A DNA stretch of 64,000 nt from an uncultured Robinsoniella sp. (GTDB lineage Bacteria; Bacillota; Clostridia; Lachnospirales; Lachnospiraceae), in the NCBI GenBank assembly GCA_900540475.1, contig UQGG01000025.1:33372-97371 (forward strand). The letters run 5' to 3'. Positions 44,007-53,006 of this stretch are shown here, one piece after another. A model generated the notes under the pieces. That model did not search any database and had not been told where the DNA came from. It worked only from the letters and a program-made list of their open reading frames with translations. The translations under genes were made by a program, and so were the position numbers. The first letter of the stretch is position 1, and each line of letters begins with the position of its first letter.

Positions 44007-47000
44007 AAGGGTTTTATAAAAATAAGAGATGGATTGCAATTGCTCTGATGTTTGTATTGGTATGCACCAGAGTTTTGGGACAGATTGATTCCGTGTATGC
44101 GGCTTCACCGGGGAAAAATGCAGAAGCAGAAGCCGGGGTAAATTCAAAAACGGAAATGGAGCCTGCAGTGGAAACAGAATCCGGAACAAAGGCTGAGGAT
44201 GGGACGGAAACAGAATCCGGAATAGAGGCAGAGAACGGGGCGAAAACAGGAACCGGAACAGAGGCAGAGGACGGGGCGAAAACAGGAACCGGAACAGAGG
44301 CAGAGAACGGGACGAAAACAGAATACGGAACAGAGGCAGAGGAAGGGATGGAAACGGAGCCTGAGACAGAGGATGGAGCGGAAACAGAGTCCGAAGCAGA
44401 AACAGAGGATGGGACGGAAACAGAATCCGAAGCAGAAACGCAGGATGGGACGGAAGCAGAATCGGAAACAGAATCAGAAACAGAAGAAAAGGTTTTTCAG
44501 ATAAGCGGAAAAGTAATTGATATGCAGTCAAATTCCATTGATGGCGCGGAAGTCCGTCTGAATATAAAGCCAAAAGAGGAAGTAGTAGAAACTGATATCT
44601 CCCAGTGGAACGATGACCCTGTTGAAGGCGAGAATGTTTACTTCACAAATGAAGAGGGGGAATTTACGTTTACTACTGAAATGAATGAAGATATGGACTA
44701 TTCAATAAGTATATCCAAGGAAAATTTTGTGACAGAACCGGTGAAGTTAGATCCTGCCAGTGCAAGTAATAATAAAATTCAGATGGGGCTGATAACCATT
44801 GAAAAAGCGATAAAAATAGAGGGAACGGTCAGCGCCTCGTTATCAGGAAGGAATAAGGGGGAAAGCGGAGTGCTGGTCAGTGTCTTAGAGCATAATGGTT
44901 CTGAGGAAGAAGAAACTGTGCTGAATGATACCGAGACTGATGATGAAGGAAAATACAGTATAACTGTAAAATACCGTCAGCAGGGTTATATTGTCAGGAT
45001 GCAAAAAGAAGGATATGAAGATTATGATATTCCAGTACAAGCCAATGAGGATGTTATCAAAAATGTTGATCATATTTTAAAAAAGGTTACACTGAACCTT
45101 AGCAGTCAAACCACTGGGGCGGGAAGTATCGTCTGGAAAGTATTCGATGAGGTAAGCAATTCATTTATTAAAAGCGAAAGAATTAGTTATGGAGGAACCG
45201 CCAGAGCATATTTTAAACCAAATGATACAAGGTATCTAATGGATTGTGAGGTAAAGCCACAGAATGGTGGAGATTCTCTGGATGGAGAAGAAGTAGATTC
45301 CATTGTATTTGAAGAGGATGAGAGTGGAATTGCTTATATAGAGATTCGCAATATAAAGCAAAACTATATGGCATCAGCTGCTTTTGCGTCAAAAGACAAA
45401 TCGGTTGAGTTGCGGTTCGATAGAAATGGAAAATGGGTTGATGGTTACGAAAAAAATAAGTATGCTTTGGAGGGCGTAAGGATCATAACCCAGGATAGAA
45501 AAATAAAATTTGAATTAAATAAAGGCTACTATATATTAAATTCAAAACTTTGGCACAATACAGAGGGCACCCCGGTTAAAAATGAGATTGGATGGGAGGC
45601 AGGAAAAAGAACCTTTTCCATATCAATACCACGTATGTCCTATGGGCAAGAGTATATACTTCGGATTAATGTGGATAATGAAGATATAACCCCTCCTGAA
45701 ATTTACAAAATTGAGGGATGGTCAGAAGGGTGGAAGAAGGATGGATATGACTTAAATATATATGTATCCGATACCGAATCAAAAGAAATAATGGTACGGT
45801 ATCATCATTTAACTGACACTGGTGCAACGGAAGAAAAATTTGCGGAGAAAAGAAAAGACAGCGAAGATAATGAGATGTTTGTCATTACAATTCCCGACGA
45901 CTCTTATAACGGTGATTATATGATTTATGCCCAGGATGAAGCCGGAAATGAAGCTATGCAAACTATAAATGTAAAAATGGATGCCGTTCAACCTGAGATA
46001 GAAATGAAAAATGATCACATGCAGGAATGGACGAATAGAGAGGTTAGATTTGATCTGACAGCAGAAGATGAATTGTCTGGGGTTGCTGAGGTTTATTATA
46101 AAAAAATTAAAGTGAATGGAATTGCCGTTACAGAGGAACCAGTATCTATGGAACCGCAAATTGATGAAAGCGGAAATACATATTATTCATATACAACAGA
46201 GGAAGAGGGAATAACCGTCTACCAATTTTATGCAATGGATCAGGCGGGAAACTGTTCGGTTATACTTGAAAAGAAGATAAAGGTGGATAAAACGAACCCA
46301 CATATCGAACCTGTCACCAGCAGCGCAGAATATATAGATGGAACGGGGCGGATTTGGGATAATAAGCAAATTAAACTGGAGGCAGAGGCATGGGATGTGG
46401 TGCCGGATACAGGTACCGGACAGATAGAGCCATCTGATATAGAAGCGGTTTATATTAGCATGACGAATCCCCAGGATGAAAACTTTGATCTTACGGGGGA
46501 TGATGTGGAACGGATGACGCTGGTACCAGGGGAGAGCCGGAAATACGCCTATACCATTGAGCCGGAAAATGCTTCTTTTAAAGACAGACCGTATTTTATA
46601 TGGGCTGTGGACCATGCTGGAAACTGGACAGAGGTGGAAGAAAAACGGATCAGTATGGATATAGGGGAACCTTTAATAAAGTCCTTAATTGTGATAAATG
46701 ATCTGAGCGGTCTCTATGATTTTGAACAGCTGAGATCAGAATGGTATGGAAACCGGACAGTAAGCATCAGAGTAGAGGCAGAGGACGAGCCAAACGGTTC
46801 CGGAGTAAAATTTATTCAGTTATTCGTTCCGGGGCAGACACCCGGATCATTTATGGAACTTACGGAGCCAAAGGCAGCTCAGAAGATGTCAGGGAGTGAT
46901 TCCTGGTATGCAGATTTTATATTGCCGGATCATGTACTGGACAGCTATGGCGTATCTTTTCCATTTAAAAATAAAATCTATGCCATGGCAACAGATTATA

Positions 47001-50000
47001 CGGACCATAAATCAGAAAAATCCATGGCTAAGGAAATTATGCTTGAGAACATTGCACCGAAAGCAGATATTTCTTTAACGGAAAAGCCGCAATGTACGGT
47101 AGATGTGGCGGGTAAGAAGTATGATTGCTATAACCGGGATACCAGTCTTAATGTTCAGGTAACCGATGATTTAGATCTGGAAACGGGTATTAATTCGGGT
47201 ATCAGAAGCATACAGATAAACTTAAACGGAAAAATAATCCATAATAAGCTGTATGCACCAAAAACTTTGACACCGGACAGGCTGGAGGTAAAGACAGAAG
47301 ATGCACCGATTGCTAAAGATGGCTCGTATACGTTGGAGGTTAAAGTGTCTGACTGGTCAGGAAATGAGGCGGAAAAGAAGTTTACAATATATAAAGATAT
47401 TCACGACCCAAAGATTGGTAAGTTAAGTAAGACCCCTGCCGGAGCATGGTCACCTGGGAAAGTAACGGTACAGGCTACGGATGTTGTGGACAGCAGTCTG
47501 CCATTTTCATCGCAGGTCAAAGAAGTTCGTTATAGTACAAAGAATGATTTCAAAACTTCCAGAGAGGCATCGAAAGATCCAAAGGAAAAAAATACATATT
47601 ATTTTGATGTGAAAGATGAGAGTGAAAATACTTACTATCTATGGGCTGTTGATCATGCAACAAATGTATCCCAGGTTCGGAGCATAAAAGTCTCCATTGA
47701 TAAGACGCCGCCCAAGCTGCTGAAGTTTGAATTTCAGCCAGAAAACTATCAGGAGGGCAATGGAGAAGATTTAAAAGAAGCTGTAGTTACTACAGATTAC
47801 GGGTATTATTTTAACAAGGCAGCCACGGTCACTATTTTTGCCACGGATTTATTTCAAAATAAGAACGGGGCGAATAATCCAACTTCCGGGCTGAAATATA
47901 TCAGCTATTATGCTTCTGATGAATTTGGCAAAAAGATCATGCAGGGTAAGAAAAAGACAGATGAAGCGGGAAAAATACAAATTGACATCCCACCTGATTT
48001 TAAAGGCAGAATTTTTGCAAAACCAATTGATGGGGTGGGGAACATGCCTGGCAATAATACGCAGAAATCCGGGATAGAGGAAGGCTATTTGCAGGCAGAT
48101 GCAGTCATTGTTGAGGATGAGAATAAGCACTTGGAAACATCGGATATACTTCTGGAATTGCCGGATACCAATAAGGAGGATCGTGAGAACAGACCTTTAT
48201 ACAGAAATGATACGAGTGTAGAAGTTATGGTTCGTGATACTTATTCAGGTATACGCAGTATAGAATGGAGTGTGGAAGCTCCCTATGATTCGGAAAATAA
48301 CCATACGGGAAAGCTGGAAGTAAATAACCAGAGAGAAATAACCGGGGATGGCACCGGATGGACCGTTGAGAAAAAAGAGCAGAATCTGGTCACAGAAATG
48401 AAAGCCAGTATTCCAGTCAGCAACAATAGCAATGGCATTACGGTAACGGTAAAACTAACAGACCGGGCGGGCAATACCTCATCGCAGAAAATAGATCTAA
48501 GCATTGACAAGACTGCCCCCACAATCAAGGTAGATTATGATAACGCTTCCTATGATATGGATTTTGCCGGGGAAAGAGAATTTTACAAGGATGCCAGAAC
48601 AGCCACAATTACGGTTACGGAGAGAAACTTTTCCAAAGATGATATCATCTTGACAGTATCAAATAAGTATGGCGGAATACCCGCACTTTCAGATTGGACC
48701 GAACATCCCGATCAGAAGGACCCTGATCTGACAACGTATACAGCCACTCTTAAATACCAGGAAGATGGTGACTATCAGTTTGGTATTACATGTAAGGATC
48801 TGGCTGATAATGAAAGCGATTATGACCAGGAAGACACCTTTGTAATAGATATGACACAGCCAGAGATCCAGGTGGCATATGATAATAATGAGGTGCAGAA
48901 CAAGTTTTATTATAAAGACAGGCGGACAGCCACAGTTACGATTAAAGAGAAAAATTTTGAGACCGGCAGAATTGAAATTATCGGGCAGGCCAGTGACAAT
49001 GGGGAGAAGAAAGATTTCCCGGTGGTCAGCAGCTGGACAAGCCAGGGGGAAGATGTGCATCAGGCAACGATTACTTATGAAGAGGATGCCCACTATACAT
49101 TTTCTGCCAAATATACGGATAAGGCAGGGAATCCGGAAAAACAAGAACTAAAAGACGATTTCTATGTAGATAAAACGGCTCCGGTCTTAGAATTTAAAGA
49201 AATAGAAGACAAATCTGCCAACAATGGCAAGGTGGCACCCGTTGTAGTCTGGTCAGATACAAACTATGGAAGTCAGGCGGAAATAAGATTGAAGGGCTCG
49301 AACCGGGGGAAAGCAGAGCTTATCGGTAACTATAAGGAATTGGAAAACGGCAGCAGCTTCCTATTTGATGATTTTGATTATATGCAGGAATGGGATGATA
49401 TCTATACGTTATCAGCATCCATAACAGATCTTGCAGGGAATGAGACCAGGAAAGAAGTTGTTTTTTCCGTCAACCGGTTTGGTTCTGTGTATGTTATGGA
49501 AAAGGAAGCAAGAAATATTGGAGGAAAATATATTCAGAAAGAGCAGGACATTATGCTGACGGAAACCAATGTGGACAGCCTGCCGGAAGAATCGGTCCGT
49601 GTTAAGGTCAGCCACAATGGGAACACACAGGATCTGAAAAGAGGCAGTGATTATACCATTGACCGGGAAGGCGGGGATGGAAGCTGGACAAGGTACCGTT
49701 ATAAGATACCGGCTGAAAAGTTCCGGGAGGAAGGGCAGTATATTGTCACAGTCAGTTCCCGGGATGCAGCAGGCAATGTAAATGAAAATATTGATGAAAC
49801 AAAGAAAGCCGAATTAAGGTTTGGCGTGGATAAAACGGAACCTGTTGTGATTCCCCTGAACATCGAGAGCGATATCACATATTCAGAGGACAGCAAGGTA
49901 GCCAGGATTGATATATCGGATAACATGGTTTTGAAAAATGTCCTGATACAGCTGAACGGGGAAACTGTGGAAACAGAACAGGATGAGCAGGGAGCCTATC

Positions 50001-50248
50001 TGATACCGCTGAAGAACCAGGGAAACAGTCAGGATATCAGCATTACTGCAGTAGATGCCGCAGGGAATATTGGAAATGTGGCAGTAAAGAACTTCTATAT
50101 TACAACGAATCTATTTATACGCTGGTATACAAACCGACAGTTGGTTACCGGTACATTAATAGCTGCCGTCATACTCGCTACGGGAGGAATCGGCTTAGTC
50201 CTGCTTACAGGATCCAGAAAAAGGAGAAGGCGGCGGGCTGAGAGTTAG
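44003..50248 (+). CDS. 2081-residue surface protein with tandem Ig-like domains and C-terminal TM anchor
   Basis: Signal peptide 1-34 (ends SVYAA). Residues ~38-165 are an acidic Glu/Thr/Gly tandem repeat. Two carboxypeptidase-regulatory-like beta domains follow (about 165-265 and 270-360). From about 540 to 2040 there are about a dozen Ig-like units, each closing with a D.AGN-type motif plus a VDKTAP-like linker (DEAGNE, DQAGNC, DHAGNW, DRAGNT, DKAGNP, DLAGNE, DAAGNV, DAAGNI). The C-terminus has one TM (LIAAVILATGGIGLVLLTG) and SRKRRRRRAES, so it stays in the membrane and projects outward. No LPXTG. Translation is coupled by ATGA to the preceding gene. It might be a structural extension of the secretion apparatus or an adhesin; role unknown. 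Confidence 0.85.
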   Translation: MKGFYKNKRWIAIALMFVLVCTRVLGQIDSVYAASPGKNAEAEAGVNSKTEMEPAVETESGTKAEDGTETESGIEAENGAKTGTGTEAEDGAKTGTGTEAENGTKTEYGTEAEEGMETEPETEDGAETESEAETEDGTETESEAETQDGTEAESETESETEEKVFQISGKVIDMQSNSIDGAEVRLNIKPKEEVVETDISQWNDDPVEGENVYFTNEEGEFTFTTEMNEDMDYSISISKENFVTEPVKLDPASASNNKIQMGLITIEKAIKIEGTVSASLSGRNKGESGVLVSVLEHNGSEEEETVLNDTETDDEGKYSITVKYRQQGYIVRMQKEGYEDYDIPVQANEDVIKNVDHILKKVTLNLSSQTTGAGSIVWKVFDEVSNSFIKSERISYGGTARAYFKPNDTRYLMDCEVKPQNGGDSLDGEEVDSIVFEEDESGIAYIEIRNIKQNYMASAAFASKDKSVELRFDRNGKWVDGYEKNKYALEGVRIITQDRKIKFELNKGYYILNSKLWHNTEGTPVKNEIGWEAGKRTFSISIPRMSYGQEYILRINVDNEDITPPEIYKIEGWSEGWKKDGYDLNIYVSDTESKEIMVRYHHLTDTGATEEKFAEKRKDSEDNEMFVITIPDDSYNGDYMIYAQDEAGNEAMQTINVKMDAVQPEIEMKNDHMQEWTNREVRFDLTAEDELSGVAEVYYKKIKVNGIAVTEEPVSMEPQIDESGNTYYSYTTEEEGITVYQFYAMDQAGNCSVILEKKIKVDKTNPHIEPVTSSAEYIDGTGRIWDNKQIKLEAEAWDVVPDTGTGQIEPSDIEAVYISMTNPQDENFDLTGDDVERMTLVPGESRKYAYTIEPENASFKDRPYFIWAVDHAGNWTEVEEKRISMDIGEPLIKSLIVINDLSGLYDFEQLRSEWYGNRTVSIRVEAEDEPNGSGVKFIQLFVPGQTPGSFMELTEPKAAQKMSGSDSWYADFILPDHVLDSYGVSFPFKNKIYAMATDYTDHKSEKSMAKEIMLENIAPKADISLTEKPQCTVDVAGKKYDCYNRDTSLNVQVTDDLDLETGINSGIRSIQINLNGKIIHNKLYAPKTLTPDRLEVKTEDAPIAKDGSYTLEVKVSDWSGNEAEKKFTIYKDIHDPKIGKLSKTPAGAWSPGKVTVQATDVVDSSLPFSSQVKEVRYSTKNDFKTSREASKDPKEKNTYYFDVKDESENTYYLWAVDHATNVSQVRSIKVSIDKTPPKLLKFEFQPENYQEGNGEDLKEAVVTTDYGYYFNKAATVTIFATDLFQNKNGANNPTSGLKYISYYASDEFGKKIMQGKKKTDEAGKIQIDIPPDFKGRIFAKPIDGVGNMPGNNTQKSGIEEGYLQADAVIVEDENKHLETSDILLELPDTNKEDRENRPLYRNDTSVEVMVRDTYSGIRSIEWSVEAPYDSENNHTGKLEVNNQREITGDGTGWTVEKKEQNLVTEMKASIPVSNNSNGITVTVKLTDRAGNTSSQKIDLSIDKTAPTIKVDYDNASYDMDFAGEREFYKDARTATITVTERNFSKDDIILTVSNKYGGIPALSDWTEHPDQKDPDLTTYTATLKYQEDGDYQFGITCKDLADNESDYDQEDTFVIDMTQPEIQVAYDNNEVQNKFYYKDRRTATVTIKEKNFETGRIEIIGQASDNGEKKDFPVVSSWTSQGEDVHQATITYEEDAHYTFSAKYTDKAGNPEKQELKDDFYVDKTAPVLEFKEIEDKSANNGKVAPVVVWSDTNYGSQAEIRLKGSNRGKAELIGNYKELENGSSFLFDDFDYMQEWDDIYTLSASITDLAGNETRKEVVFSVNRFGSVYVMEKEARNIGGKYIQKEQDIMLTETNVDSLPEESVRVKVSHNGNTQDLKRGSDYTIDREGGDGSWTRYRYKIPAEKFREEGQYIVTVSSRDAAGNVNENIDETKKAELRFGVDKTEPVVIPLNIESDITYSEDSKVARIDISDNMVLKNVLIQLNGETVETEQDEQGAYLIPLKNQGNSQDISITAVDAAGNIGNVAVKNFYITTNLFIRWYTNRQLVTGTLIAAVILATGGIGLVLLTGSRKRRRRRAES
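44183..44490 (+). repeat. Tandem repeat region encoding the acidic Glu/Thr/Gly stalk
   Basis: Imperfect 36-nt and shorter units (encoding EAEDGAKTGTGT and related ETESEAETEDGT types) in tandem; the best-conserved pair covers about 44228-44320. All variants preserve frame. Such arrays often vary in length between strains. Confidence 0.8.
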
Positions 50249-50266
50249 AGCGTGTTTGAAAATTCA
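50246..50266 (+). mobile_element. Solo left end of MITE A fused to the stop codon of the giant gene
   Basis: TAGAGCGTGTTTGAAAATTC plus one base match the left end of the 40215 element exactly, then homology stops. The first three bases are the stop codon of the 2081-residue gene. The AGGAGGG ribosome site of the next gene starts right after it. Confidence 0.8.
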
Positions 50267-50278
50267 GGAGGGTCAGTC

Positions 50279-51445
50279 ATGAAATCAAAGTGTAGATCAT
50301 CGATCGCGGTTTTATTAGGAATTATAATGCTCATGTCAGGTGTCTTAATCAGCAGTACCATGAATACAAAGGCTGCTGTCAAAATCAGCAGTAATAAAGT
50401 AATCCTGATAAAAGGCCAGAAAAAACAATTGCGTATAAAAGGAACCAAAAAGACAGTAAAGTGGAGCAGTACCAGAAAAAAAGTAGCGGAAGTTACATCA
50501 AAGGGAACTGTGAAAGCCAAGAGTAAAGGCCAGGCTGTCATTACTGGCAGAATTGGGAAAAAGAATTATCGCTGCAAAATTACCGTTGAGGAGCCAAAAC
50601 TAAATAAGCGCGAACTAAGACTAAAGGAAAAGCAGACGGGGCAGCTTAAGCTGACCCGGACCTCCGGTAAAGTTAAGTGGAAAAGCAGCAGAGGGAGTGT
50701 AGCTTCTGTAAACAGCAAGGGCCTTGTCAGGGCAAAAGCATCGGGACGTACCACGATAAGCGCAATTGTTCGGGGGAAAAAGTATTCCTGCAAAGTAATA
50801 GTAAGTAAACCGGATGCTCCGGCACCCCAAAATGTCAAACCTACTGGAATAACTCTGAACAAAAAGGAAATAACACTTGAAAACGGAGCCGTCAATCAGC
50901 TTTCAGCCACAGTTTCCCCCGCCAATACAACGGATAAAAGACTGTTATGGAAAAGCTCAAACACTTCAGCAGCGACTGTGGATGCCAATGGAAAAGTACA
51001 GGCAATTGGTTCCGGAACTGCGATGATAACCGTTTACTGCCAGGGAGTATCTGCTTCCTGCAAAGTAACTGTGGCAGCAGAAAAGCCGTCCATATCCATA
51101 CGTCTCTATGTGGGAGCGGGCTTCCAAAAACCAACCGGAATTCTGGATGTAAGGGTAACGAACCATGGGAAAAAGCCATTGATACTTAACAAAATGGTAG
51201 TACTAAAAACGGACTTCGTAACCACAAATCTGCATATGAGAATGTATGGGCAGTTTATTCCAAATTATACCGTGGCACCATTTTCAAAAGACATGGTTCA
51301 GGTTAGCAATGTGGAATTTGAGGACTTTATGGTTAACATGAAATCCACATTCCTCTTTTATATAACCTATGACGGAGCAAGCTATATGGGGGAGGCGGAT
51401 TATTATGGTGAGAAAGTTACGCTGAAAAGAGTTGGTGATATTTGA
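50279..51445 (+). CDS. Secreted protein with three Big_2 Ig-like domains
   Basis: About 388 residues. Signal peptide/TM at about 7-27 (IAVLLGIIMLMSGVLISSTM). Three Big_2-type domains, each with W(S/K)S...V(A/N)..G.V.A...G...I motifs (VKWSSTRKKVAEVTSKGTVK; VKWKSSRGSVASVNSKGLVR; LLWKSSNTSAATVDANGKVQ). The C-terminal ~120 residues are beta-rich without known motif. Very basic overall. ATG 50279 is preceded by AGGAGGG; GTG at 50252 would start inside the MITE end and was rejected. Probably co-transcribed with the giant surface protein; a strong terminator follows. Confidence 0.85.
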   Translation: MKSKCRSSIAVLLGIIMLMSGVLISSTMNTKAAVKISSNKVILIKGQKKQLRIKGTKKTVKWSSTRKKVAEVTSKGTVKAKSKGQAVITGRIGKKNYRCKITVEEPKLNKRELRLKEKQTGQLKLTRTSGKVKWKSSRGSVASVNSKGLVRAKASGRTTISAIVRGKKYSCKVIVSKPDAPAPQNVKPTGITLNKKEITLENGAVNQLSATVSPANTTDKRLLWKSSNTSAATVDANGKVQAIGSGTAMITVYCQGVSASCKVTVAAEKPSISIRLYVGAGFQKPTGILDVRVTNHGKKPLILNKMVVLKTDFVTTNLHMRMYGQFIPNYTVAPFSKDMVQVSNVEFEDFMVNMKSTFLFYITYDGASYMGEADYYGEKVTLKRVGDI

Positions 51446-51561
51446 ATATAAAATGAAGAAATAAATACAAGGAGGATGAAATGTATATGTAAGCAGATAT
51501 TGAAGCACACAATTTTATTAGGTTCAGACAAGGGGCTTTTGGAAAATAGATAGCCGTATGT

Positions 51562-51603
51562 AAGGGGATATTTGATTCATGCGAATCGGATATCCCCTTT
51601 CAA
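51562..51603 (+). terminator. Terminator closing the T7SS region
   Basis: AAGGGGATAT pairs with ATATCCCCTTT and inner GATTC with GAATC around a four-base loop, flanked by A- and T-rich sequence; works in either direction, so it can also end the minus-strand tetR transcript. Confidence 0.82.
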
Positions 51604-51632
51604 TTTTTAAAGATAAATAAAATTTATTGTAG

Positions 51633-52223
51633 TTATATTATATAATTCGCTCCGGGGAAAGCTGTTAAAACGGCTGGAAGAGAGGTTCGCATGATTAAAG
51701 AGAGATATTGCAGCACCTTATTTCTGTCATGTTTCTTGCGATTCTTCACCCAATCAATCAGGACGCCGGCCAAGGCTTCGGTGTATAAATTACATAGAAA
51801 TTCCTTGAAGTCTACCGAAACAGACAGGCCCAGGTCTTTTTCCGTGCTGTCTATCAGCGTCCCCATAATACCGATAAAGTCAGCATAAAAAAACCGTTTC
51901 ATTTCATCTCGTCCCATACTGTCATACGCACAGTTTAGAATATGTGCGTTGGCTTCCACATAATCAAGCACAAACAAAATAGCGTCTTTATAATCCACCA
52001 GCAAATCAAACTGCTTTACTATTTCGACAGCTTCCTGCTCCAGCATCCATTTGAGTAAGGCATAGATATCTTCAAAATGATAATAAAACGTCTTTCTATT
52101 TAAATTGCAGTCCGTGATGATTTCACTGACTGTTACTTTTTTTAGCTGCTTTTTTACCATTTGTTTTTTCAGCGAAGCGGCTAACGCTTTTTTAGTTGTC
52201 AGGGTGATTTCTTCATGTTTCAT
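51633..52223 (-). CDS. TetR/AcrR family transcriptional regulator
   Basis: A 196-residue regulator: N-terminal helix-turn-helix (KKVTVSEIITDCNLNRKTFYYHFEDIYALLKWMLEQE) and a C-terminal ligand domain of the DhaS/TetR_C_7 kind (ILNCAYDSMGRDEMKRFFYAD). AAGGAGG precedes the start on the minus strand. Divergent from the small protein and ABC transporter genes, which it probably represses. The 180-base gap carries two copies of a TTGACCGT motif (near 52300 and 52357) as candidate operators. Confidence 0.9.
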   Translation of the reverse strand: MKHEEITLTTKKALAASLKKQMVKKQLKKVTVSEIITDCNLNRKTFYYHFEDIYALLKWMLEQEAVEIVKQFDLLVDYKDAILFVLDYVEANAHILNCAYDSMGRDEMKRFFYADFIGIMGTLIDSTEKDLGLSVSVDFKEFLCNLYTEALAGVLIDWVKNRKKHDRNKVLQYLSLIMRTSLPAVLTAFPGANYII

Positions 52224-52421
52224 ATGCAGCCTCCTTTTTTAAAAGTATATATCTGTTCGTTAAATTTTGCAATGGACAATCTCGGCCATTTGTCCGGTAA
52301 ATTTGACCGTCAATCAGCCGTGTTTTGTCCGTATTTGCCCAGATAACTGCAAATTGACCGTGTTATCCGGATTTGATTCTCGCTATACTGACCCTTGTAG
52401 AGATTGAAAGGAGGATCTGAT

Positions 52422-52727
52422 ATGGAACAATTTTTTAACATTCAAATGATAGTCCCGCTGGGTCGCAGGATTGGTACATTATCATTAAAAAAAAGTGGCG
52501 AACAGGATATATACGGTACGCTCAACCTGTTTGGATACGAAACGCCGTTCAACGGAAAGCTGATGCCAGGCGGAGAAATCGCTTTCTCAGGTCAGATGAT
52601 TACGCTGACGAGGACATTTCCTTATCAAGCACAAGGAAGAATTGATGGTACGAAAATAAAACTTGAAGTGGTCGGAGATAATAGCCGTTTTATTATCACC
52701 GGTGAGGAGGATGATCTATGTAACTAG
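52422..52727 (+). CDS. Small beta-rich hypothetical protein, stop codon inside MITE B
   Basis: About 101 residues (MEQFFNIQMIVPLGRRIGTL...), beta-rich, no TM or signal peptide (IYGTLNLFGYETPFNGKLMP; GGEIAFSGQMI; AQGRIDGTKIKLEVV). ATG 52422 has AAAGGAGGATC seven bases upstream. The last codons DDLCN and TAG coincide with the left end of the 166-bp element, so the original C-terminus may have been slightly different. Lies between tetR and the ABC genes and is probably TetR-regulated. No family recognised. Confidence 0.72.
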   Translation: MEQFFNIQMIVPLGRRIGTLSLKKSGEQDIYGTLNLFGYETPFNGKLMPGGEIAFSGQMITLTRTFPYQAQGRIDGTKIKLEVVGDNSRFIITGEEDDLCN

Positions 52728-52889
52728 TACTCCATCCGGATAGAAACCAAACTGACAGCACTGCCTATTTTGCCATCTGCCGCGTTGTCGTCAGTCAGCG
52801 GAGGAACCACTCCGCTTCCATCCTCCGCCTTGCAGACTGACAAACTATTCAGCACTGTCAGTTTGGTTTCTAACCGGATGCAGTACTAG
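52724..52889. mobile_element. MITE-like palindromic element B, complete 166-bp copy
   Basis: Terminal inverted repeats of about 36 bases with two mismatches: the left end runs from CTAGTACTCCATCCGG through AACCAAACTGACAG (to 52760) and the right end is its complement (CTGTCAGTTTGG... to CAGTACTAG). No ORF inside. The ends are CTAG as in element A and the length is the same (166), but the sequence is otherwise unrelated. The TAG of the upstream gene's stop is within the left end. Confidence 0.85.
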
Positions 52890-53006
52890 AAAGATTATCT
52901 GCCCTCTGACAGTTTCCTGTAATTATTTAAACGGCGCTTTTTCAATCAAGATACACAGTGCCTGTAAAAACAGCGTATGCTTACGCTTTTAACAAAAGGA
53001 GAAAAT

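Noticed and set aside
44183..44490. CRISPR-like array from periodic repeats
   Set aside because: Units are contiguous, in-frame and coding, with no spacers; the same applies to 824-904 and 54606-55945. No CRISPR array or cas gene seen.
44001..44573. 190-codon minus-strand frame rich in Pro/Leu/Phe
   Set aside because: It is the antisense shadow of the Glu/Thr repeat region of the giant protein; low-complexity artefact.
44003..50248. Sortase-anchored adhesin
   Set aside because: No LPXTG-type motif before the C-terminal hydrophobic helix; it ends as a plain TM with a basic tail.
25668..51445. Prophage or conjugative element carrying the T7SS region
   Set aside because: No integrase, capsid, relaxase, tRNA-associated att repeats or base-composition break seen at either border.
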